A stretch of 64,000 nucleotides of DNA from Echinometra lucunter (Eukaryota > Echinodermata > Echinoidea > Camarodonta > Echinometridae). This document shows, piece after piece, positions 56,882 to 64,000 of the stretch. The DNA lies in assembly GCA_029962745.1 (NCBI GenBank), contig CM057171.1:4859396-4923395 (forward strand). The letters run 5' to 3'. Numbering within the stretch: the first letter of the stretch is position 1; every line of letters starts with the position of its first letter. The position numbers and the translations under genes are program-made. The notes under the pieces are model-generated. The model was not told the DNA's origin, made no database searches, and was given only the letters and a program-made list of their open reading frames with translations.

Positions 56882-58146
56882 GTCCCCGCGACAGTGGCGT
56901 AGACAAGTTCTTACACCTGGGGGATCATAAGTGTGAGAAAGCGTAGTGAGCGCAAGGGCAGCGGAACCGCGGGGGCGGGGGGGGGGGGCTGCAGCCCCCT
57001 AACTTTTTTGAGTAGACACATAGGCCCCTAGCTGTACAAAAATCCGGAAGTGAATTTTTTTGTTGGTACATGCAGCACCTTCACTTTCATAAACGTTCCG
57101 CGGCTCCTGGAGTGAGTTCTAGAAAGGAAAGGTAACCCCCCCCCCTTCTAATTACAGTTGTGGGAGGCACTGCCCGAATGGAAAAGGGACACTATCAGAA
57201 AACAAAAAGGGCGTTAAGTGCCCTTATCTTACATGAACAGATGCAGAAATTGGACATACTAGAAAGGAAAAGGGGCAGTTATCAGAAGTTAATGAAGGCA
57301 TGTATCAGATTTCAAATGGGGCACTTATCAGGGGTAAAAAGGGGCACTCTGCAGAAGAGAAATTACACTGTGAGGTAGTGAAAGGGGGATAATAATCCCA
57401 TTTTAAAAGGGACATTCATCTGAAGCGTAAAAGGCGCACTTCTCATAAGGGAACAGAGTGCTATTAATTTATTAAAAGGGAGAGGCATAAAAGAACGCAT
57501 TTCTGTAGATTTTAAGAAGGTTAACTTATCTGAAACAAAAAGGGGCACTTATTAGAAAGCGAAAGGGCACTTGATCAACAAAGAAAATGGGCCCTTTTAA
57601 GATAAAAGAAGGGCACTGAATAGGTTTGAAAGGGAGCATTTTGGTTGGGTAAAAAGGGGCACCCCGGCCCGGCCCCCGGAAGCACCGCCTCTGTAAATAG
57701 AAGATATACACACCGTGACAAACGAATATAGAATATGGACTGACACACAGTCATCACGCAACTTATCTTTTTTTGTTAAATTGTGTTGTTACACCACTTC
57801 AGAAAAACTGTGACGGCGCCGAAATTACCCAAAAGTCATATAAATAACTTCATAAATCAGAATAATGATCGATATAGTTATGATAGTAATCGTCATTTCA
57901 GTCACATTAACGATAATGATGATGATGATGATAACTATTATTATTATCATAAGCATGATAATAATAATAATACATTACTAATTATTATTATCATCATTGC
58001 TGTTCCTATCATTTCTAAACATGTTAATTCAGTTTAATTGTAAGCAAACATTCTTCCCTAAAACCTGGGGGGAAGATTGTACATGTCATCCATGGGGATG
58101 TATACCCCTCACCCCCCCCCCCCCCCCCCCCGCTGTCTACGCCCCT
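56882..58146. mobile_element. Nested ~1.26-kb insertion in the fold-back centre, flanked by 15-bp direct repeats
   Basis: GGTCCGCGAGACCGA occurs at 56867-56881 and 58147-58161. Inside are CAGTGGCGTAGAC (56892) and its partial inverse GTCTACGCCCCTG near 58140, poly-G and poly-C, a purine-rich array of AAAAGGGGCACT units (57130-57670) and ATT/GAT repeats (57900-57990). No gene. Confidence 0.55.
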
Positions 58147-58149
58147 GGT

Positions 58150-59030
58150 CCGCGAGACCGACTTTTTCGTATCGTATTTTCTTTCATCACAAATAATGCG
58201 CTATCGGTATATAAAATAATTATGTCTCCTTTATGTTTGGTCCCCGTTTCCAGATTTCCTGCACCTTCCATGAAAACTTTCCGCTTCTCCTTAATACTTG
58301 TGAATGAATAATAATATTCTTTGATTTATTTTTTAACTTAGACTGAAATACTCTGGCCTCTTATTCCTTATGGATTTTCTAAAATACCTCGCTGCATAAA
58401 TTATGATAGCAATCAAGTTGCTATTAATAATATAGGGCCTACTTTTGACCCATTACTCTCTTTCTTTCTTTTTTTAAAACTTAAACTGAAATACCTACAA
58501 CTCTTATTCCGTATTAATTTTCTAAAGTTGCTTTTGATACTTCTCTCGATTAACACTTGAATAAGGAAATATCTTTAACGAGTGAAACTTCGTATCTCAA
58601 ATCTACAACACGATATACAAGGTATTGCGGTGAAGAAAGGTCTATGACGCCACCTTCCGAAATTTCTTGTATGAGAGAGAGCGCAATGAAAGTTATGGCG
58701 CACCCATACTCCTCTAACATGGTTTATAACTTGGGAAACCACTGAATATATTACAAGTTTTAGAAATTATTTGCTACCCATTTTTTTTTCGATTTCCAAA
58801 ATAGAAGATGGGGTAAGCATCCCCCATTGCGATAGTGTGTGCCTGAATGCTATTTTTTTTAAAATTTTGTAAAATATTTGTAATTGCAGCTCATGCTGCG
58901 AGACAATTTTGTTTTCCTTCGGATCCATAGAAAGACGACAAAGGCATTTTTGCAAACTATTCCAATTCTAATAAGCTACTCAGGCAGAAGCTGAAATATT
59001 ATGCAAGAAACTTGAATTTAAAAAAAAATC
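58150..59030. other. Fold-back centre, no gene recognised
   Basis: AT-rich sequence with short open frames only, none with recognisable motifs. Confidence 0.5.
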
Positions 59031-59039
59031 ATTCATGGA

Positions 59040-59098
59040 GTAGATGAATGAATGAATGGATGAATGAATGAATGAATGAATGAATGAATGAATGAATA
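59040..59098. repeat. (GAAT)n microsatellite
   Basis: About thirteen GAAT/GGAT units. Confidence 0.9.
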
Positions 59099-59184
59099 AT
59101 TGAACAAAGGAATTGATCAAAAGCACAAATTAATTCATTCATTAACAAAATTAATATTATTACCACTGACTTGAATCAAGTTGG

Positions 59185-59830
59185 TACCTTCTGGGAGAGC
59201 CGTTGTCCAAGAGGGTGGTTGCCCTAGGAAGTAGTTGTCTGGGGGTAGTTACAGGGGGTAGCTACCCTAGTGGGTAATTTAACCGGGGGGTTGTTGTCCT
59301 AGAGGGTGCTTGCCCCTGGGGGTAGTTGTCTAGAGTGTAGTTGATCTTGACCGGGGGTAGTTGTCGTAATGGGTGGTTCTACTAGGGGGAAGTTGTCCGG
59401 GGGTATAGAGGGTGGGTGCCCTAGGGGGTACTTGTCTGGGGGGTACTTTTCCGGGGGTATTTGTCAAATAAGCGGGGGGGGGGGGGGTAGTCTTCCTAGA
59501 GGGTGGTAACCCCAGGGGGTAGTTGACTGGGGGTAGTTGTTCGTGGGTAGTGTCGAGAGTGTGGTAGCCTTATGGGTAGTTGTAGGGGGCAGTTGACCGG
59601 GGGTTGTTGTCCTAGAGGGCACCTGCCCCTGGGGGTAGTTGTCTAGAGTGTAGTTGACAGGGGGTAGTTGTCGTAGAGGGTCGCTGTCTAAGGGGGTAGT
59701 TGTCCTAGAGGGTGGTTACCCTACAGGGTAATTGTCTGGAGGTACTTGTCCGGGGGCAGGTAGTTGCCCTAGCGGGTGATTAGCTGCGTGGTAATCTTCC
59801 TAGAGGGTAGTTATCCTTATTTTATAGGGG
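59185..59830. repeat. GGGGGTAGTTGTCCTAGAGG minisatellite
   Basis: Over twenty imperfect units of ~28-30 bases such as GGGGGTAGTTGTCC then TAGAGGGTGGTTGCC. Strongly G-rich on one strand, so G-quadruplex formation is plausible. Confidence 0.8.
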
Positions 59831-59934
59831 CGAAAACGTTAACCCGCGTGGCCAGGGGGCTATGGTGGCAGTCCTCTCCCCGTCAATCGCCCCCAACCCT
59901 CTTACAAAAAGAAATTTAAAAAAAAATAAAGCGT

Positions 59935-61425
59935 GAATTACAAAAGAAAGATACGATCATACGATACTTTTCATAGCCCTTGAACATAAAAACGACTTCT
60001 GTCATTTTAAGTATATGAATCAGCGAACATTGTGCGAATTGGTGAATTTTATCGGTTTGACCCTTGAAATCAATTTGCAACAGTAAGGTCCAGACAAAAA
60101 CTTTCGGCATGTCACTTATATGAGAGTAAAGAGCAACTCTTCAGATTTTACCCCATGTATGCCATTATTTAGTTAAAATGTCATACGATACTTTTCATAG
60201 CCCTTGAACATAAAACGAATTCTGTCATTTTGAAGTATAATGCATCAGCGAACATTGTGCGAAATCGATGAATTTTGCCGGTTTGACCCCTGAAATCAAT
60301 TTGCAACAGTAAGGTCCAGACAAAAACTTTCGGACATGTCACTTATATGAGAGTAAAGAGCAACTCTTCAGCTTTTACCTCATGTAAATCATTATTTAGT
60401 TAAAATGTCATACGATACTTTTCAAAGCCCTTGAACATAAAAACGAATTCTGTCACTTGAAGTTCAAGCATCATTGAACATTGTGCGGCATCGGTAAATT
60501 TTGTCGGTTTGACACCTGAAATCAATTTGCAACAGTAAGGTCCAGACAAAAACTTTCGGCATGCCACCTATACGAGAGTAAAGAGCAATTCTTCAGCTTT
60601 TACCTCATGTAAGTCATTATTTAGTTAAAATGTCACACGATACTTTTCATAGCCCTTGAACATAAAACGAATTCTGTCATTTTTTAGTATATGAATCAGC
60701 GAACATTGTGCGAAATCGATGAATTTTTGCCGGTTTGATCCCTGAATCAATTTGCAACAGTAAGGTCCAGACAAAAACTTTCGGCATGTCACTTATATGA
60801 GAGTAAAGACCAACTCTTCAGCTTTTACTTCATTTAAGACATTATTTAGTTAAAATGTCACACGATACTTTTCAAAGGCCTTCAAAATAAAAATGACTTT
60901 TGTCATTTTCGGGTATATGAATCATTGAACATGGTGCGGAATCGATGAATTTTGCCGGTTTGACCCCTAAATTATATCAAATTAACGGGCATTTGTTCTT
61001 CTTATATTCGTTATAATTTTCCCCAAGATTCCAGGGTCGAAAAACATTTAAATATCACTTTAATTTTGTTACAGTAGTAGTAGTAATCCGCTTTTCATTT
61101 TTATCGGCTTTTTCGCAGATACCATAGCCCGAAATTCCCGTATTTAGTGCGATAACGCATACCGGAAGACGATACGTATCATCGGTAAACTAGGATACGT
61201 ATCCAGACCCTGATACGTATCATCTGTAAACAAGGATACGTATCCATACCCTGATACGTATCCTCGACAACCGAGGATACGTATCCTCCTGAAGGGACGA
61301 TACGTATCCTTAAATGCGGCCCTGTGATTGGTCAAATTGGATACGTATCCCCAATTTTGGATACGTATCTGCATTTGGGGATACGTATCTAGCACACGAA
61401 TTGTGGCACGGATGGCTTTCCATAG
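59935..61425. repeat. Right arm of the giant fold-back element
   Basis: Inverse of 55096-56440, with ~225-bp units anchored by CTTTCGGCATGTCAC at about 60102, 60328, 60554 and 60779, and ten GATACGTATC palindromes at 61171-61390. Confidence 0.8.
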
Positions 61426-61606
61426 AACTCACGGATCATAGAGAACAGTCTAGGGAGTGGACTAGGTCAGGGCCACCATGGTTCTACGCGGTATGCGGGA
61501 AATGTCGCCCTGTAGGCCTACTGTAGAATCTCATATTTGCGGGAGGGAGAATTAGTTGGGCTGTTTTAATGTCAAATCTAATGTTGCTACTTGGGCTTAT
61601 GGGATG

Positions 61607-61881
61607 TTAAGGGGTACAAGGAAGATCAATCATCCATTCTGCACCAAGTGCGAATACAACCGAGAAGCCAATTTTCTCAACGGTAAAGTTTAGTTTTGGC
61701 TGATAAGTCACGATCGGCATCGGGTAACCGTCTATTCCCAATCGGTAGAGTACATCCGAAAAGTCCACCCAGAACCAGAATTCACTGCATTGAGCGTGGA
61801 GTGGAGCGGATAAGCTATACCCGAGGATACCAGGTCCGTCCTGCTCGAAGATTGTAGCACTAGTTCCTTGACCACAAAAGC
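61607..61881 (-). CDS. Copy 4 exon 5: C-terminal half of FAMeT-like domain
   Basis: On - acceptor AG (61883-61882), phase 1 entry, stop TAA at 61609-61607. FCGQ, then the variable segment GTSATIFEQDGPGILGYSL, then SAPLHAQCSEF, FWVDFSD, GIDGYPMPIV, IGF, SVVFALGAEW and CTP. The ending and 3' flank match copy 0 rather than copy 1. Confidence 0.75.
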
Positions 61882-62103
61882 CTAGTTTAAAAGGAAAGGT
61901 ATTGAAAAACTCTGGAAATAGGGCCTACACTTGATTGTACTGACTAAAATTTACTAGCAAATGAATTCCATGCATGATCCGATGATACCATATTGATTAA
62001 CCGGAATATGGCGTACATGTCTGGCACATTTCCTAGGAAAATAATGATAATAGTGATAATGTTAATTTGATTTTGACATTATTACTGCTGTTTTAAACAA
62101 TAT

Positions 62104-62165
<62 letters not shown>
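62104..62165. repeat. (CA)n(TA)n microsatellite in intron 4 of copy 4
   Basis: Occupies the position of the TA/CT array at 41857-41973 in copy 3. Confidence 0.9.
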
Positions 62166-62166
<1 letters not shown>

Positions 62167-62179
62167 TTGATAACAATTT

Positions 62180-63060
62180 GCAATTCGCAATTCCTCCAAT
62201 CTTCATTTAGTCAACCCAAAGTTGCGTACTGCCCATAGATCCATAAGACACCATGGTTCCAGACCTTTGGAATCCTCTCCTAGAATAGACTAAATCCAGT
62301 AGTTCCCTCTACTCTTTTGAAGCCAAAGTTAGAACCATGTTACTATCAGAATATTCAAGGTAAAATTTCTGTGTCAACTCTTCAGTCTTTTCACAACGTC
62401 ATCCTTTCTACCATTTGAATGATTACTAATATAATCCTCATTCTCATCCTCATCATCATCATCATCATTGTCACTATTCTTTTAAGTTAGGATTTCAATT
62501 ATTTTGTTATCCATTCTGCTGATTTAACATGTTTATCTATTTAATAATATTTATTTGGGGTTGCCATATTGTCAGGCATATTGCTTATAATGGCAATCCT
62601 TCTTCCGCAAATGATTTTATGTTTAATCGATTAAACATAATTAAATCAAATCATTTTACGATAATTTGACAATTTATCTTTTTTTTTTTGAAAAATGATT
62701 GTTACGAATACTTGTGTATTTATGATTTATTGTCAAAAAAGTACCTTTCTGTATATCATGTCACCGAAATATTAATATGAATGCAGAAGAAAAATGAATC
62801 AAATCAAATCAATAGAATAACAACAATAAACTCTGGAACAATCTTCCCATCTACATTCGTGAGGCCTCCACTACAGACTCATTCAAAATGCTTCTTAAAA
62901 CTTATCCCATTAGGCAATACTTAGTTAATGTATTTTATATTTGTTCTTCCTTTATTCTCTCTTTTGTTCTCTCTTTGTTAAACTCTTACATGCGCTTAGA
63001 AACATTGTATTAAGCGCAGTATAAATGTTACATATTATTATTATAATTAATAATATTTTC
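62180..63060 (+). mobile_element. Two LINE 3' fragments in intron 4 of copy 4
   Basis: Inverse of 11160-11995 and very close in sequence: C-terminal relics (DLWNPL near 62265; NNLPIYIREA near 62850), 3' UTRs, (AAATC)n tail near 62800. Confidence 0.7.
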
Positions 63061-63106
63061 AAATCAAAGTAAACTCTAAAATACTAGTGTTACCATGAAT
63101 ACTAAC

Positions 63107-63265
63107 CGAAGTTTATGAAGTGATCTCTTCGTGTTGTTAACAGCACTAAGAGCAATGTCCCGTTGTCATGTCCACGAAGTTTGAACGAAAGCTTGGTTCG
63201 ACCTATCGGATACATCACAGGACCGTCTTGAAGGTAAAGGGACCTCTTCAAATAAAACTTACAGT
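63107..63265 (-). CDS. Copy 4 exon 4: N-terminal half of FAMeT-like domain
   Basis: On - between CTCTTTTAG and GTTAGT, 159 bases, phase 1 on both sides. The protein is identical to copy 1 exon 4 (YCKFYLKRSLYLQDGPVM...RRDHFINF), whereas exon 5 differs, so exons of the array do not share one history. Exons 1-3 would lie beyond 64000. Confidence 0.75.
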
Positions 63266-63269
63266 CTAA

Positions 63270-64000
63270 AAGAGAATGGAGGAAGAACTAAAGAGGATAA
63301 TGATAATATTCATGATTTTTATATCGGCGAATGCATCTCGCTGTCTCTAAGCGCTTTACAGAGACACTATTATCCCGATCATGGGATTCAGGTTTGTCCG
63401 CACACAGTGTATGTACCTTCTCCATTTCCCAGGGAACTTTCTATTCAGCCGCCTTTTGCATATCGATGCTTACAATACTAATCAAATATACACAGTATCC
63501 CTTTAACACTTGGGTGGAGAGTGGCAAATGTAGATAAATGTCTTGCCAAAGGACACAAAATGCTGTGCAGAGGTTGTAAACTCAATTCGTTTCTAATACA
63601 TTTTCCCATGGTATATTTTAAGCTAAGAAAGAGACAGCCTGCAGCTTGAAGGATAATTGACGAAAGTTTGATTTTTTTTGTACGAACCATGACAGAGTTG
63701 TCTACAAAAACCTGCCACTTTGAACATGTTGAAGATATATTGCTAGTTTGAGAATCGCCATGGAAAGTACAACGATACTTTTCAAACTTTCATTACTTTT
63801 TCAATTTGTAACCGATTTTGATTAAACTTTTGTAATTGCTTCTTTGTAAACTCTCTTTTCATTGAAATTGATTTGTCTCCAAGGTTTTCTTTTTCTGTTC
63901 CGTTATAGTGTTCAATCTTTTGATATAAACAATAACATTCGACCGTTTAAAAAAATTAAAAATCAGGTATAAACAATAAAGGCAAGATTAGAATATTGTG
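63270..64000 (-). other. Intron 3 of copy 4
   Basis: Reverse complement of about 10215-10940 with high identity. The open frames at 63331-63690 are intronic and recur in copies 1 and 3 only because the intron is duplicated. Confidence 0.7.

Larger units (their letters stand above)
55096..61425. mobile_element. 6.33-kb giant fold-back element with ~1.4-kb inverted arms
   Basis: Flanked by AACT (55092-55095 and 61426-61429). Copy 0 (about 508-520, GTGAGCTCACACATC) shows the uninterrupted sequence. Arms 55096-56440 and 59935-61425 are inverted copies. Each arm has (a) a tip CTATGGAAAGCCATCC, (b) ten copies of GATACGTATC in 220 bases, (c) about four tandem ~225-bp units, and faces a 3.5-kb non-coding centre. 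No transposase is seen. The plan recalls the TU fold-back elements described from sea urchins, but identity with them is not shown. Confidence 0.75.

Noticed and set aside
57160..57757. Several 60-72-residue frames around AAAAGGGGCACT units
   Set aside because: By-products of a tandem repeat inside the fold-back centre.

Overview
This is non-coding-rich, repeat-rich animal DNA. It has spliced exons with GT/AG junctions, many non-LTR retrotransposon pieces, long microsatellites, poly-G/poly-C tracts and two runs of N (42712-43211, exactly 500 N; 55049-55071). The repeat types and the gene family suggest a marine invertebrate deuterostome, most likely an echinoderm such as a sea urchin. That is an inference from texture, not from a marker gene.

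The backbone is an amplified array of one small gene for a secreted protein. Comparing the copies by eye gives a five-exon model in which every intron is phase 1. Exon 1 encodes a signal peptide (MSWTGLLFASCFIG). Exon 2 is Cys-containing (VCINGLWTTPQLFCV). Exon 3 is EGF-like (PCLNGG...CRCVCPSRYAGEYC). Exons 4 and 5 are the two halves of a domain that looks like the farnesoic-acid O-methyltransferase-like fold (Methyltransf_FA / FAMeT; FWVDFSD, IGF, GAEW). Copy 0 (last exon only, 61-332), copy 1 (8506-12515), copy 2 (15297-19427) and copy 3 (37996-41080, last exon lost in the N gap) lie on +. Copy 4 (61607-63265 and beyond the window) lies on -. Introns of different copies are nearly identical, yet a few coding patches differ strongly with only whole-codon length changes. 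This looks like localised diversification. Copies 1 and 2 are damaged; copy 3 is the most intact.

Between gene copies sits a dead Polinton/Maverick (adintovirus-like) DNA element (P1 12734-14220, P2 20697-30346, P3 reversed 43212-54965). It carries a recognisable packaging-ATPase relic and small ORFs. P2 and P3 share the same frameshift, so the dead element was co-amplified with the gene. Repeating unit: gene, short 3' block, Polinton relic, ~28-bp minisatellite, next gene.

Later insertions sit inside this framework, and several can be proven by an empty site elsewhere in the window: a 9.55-kb LINE with ORF1 and ORF2 (44026-53577, TSD CATATT); a 5.5-kb TIR transposon with an 8-bp TSD (23187-28724); a TTAA MITE (22070-22562); Harbinger-like MITEs (16668-17039, 54389-54774); a 6.3-kb giant fold-back element (55096-61425); and a composite insertion (30871-37502) containing a broken tyrosine-recombinase plus SGNH-hydrolase element that is itself split by a LINE and a MITE. 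An older Tx1/L1-type LINE relic lies at 3405-5780. I saw no tRNA, rRNA, CRISPR or bacterial-type operon.
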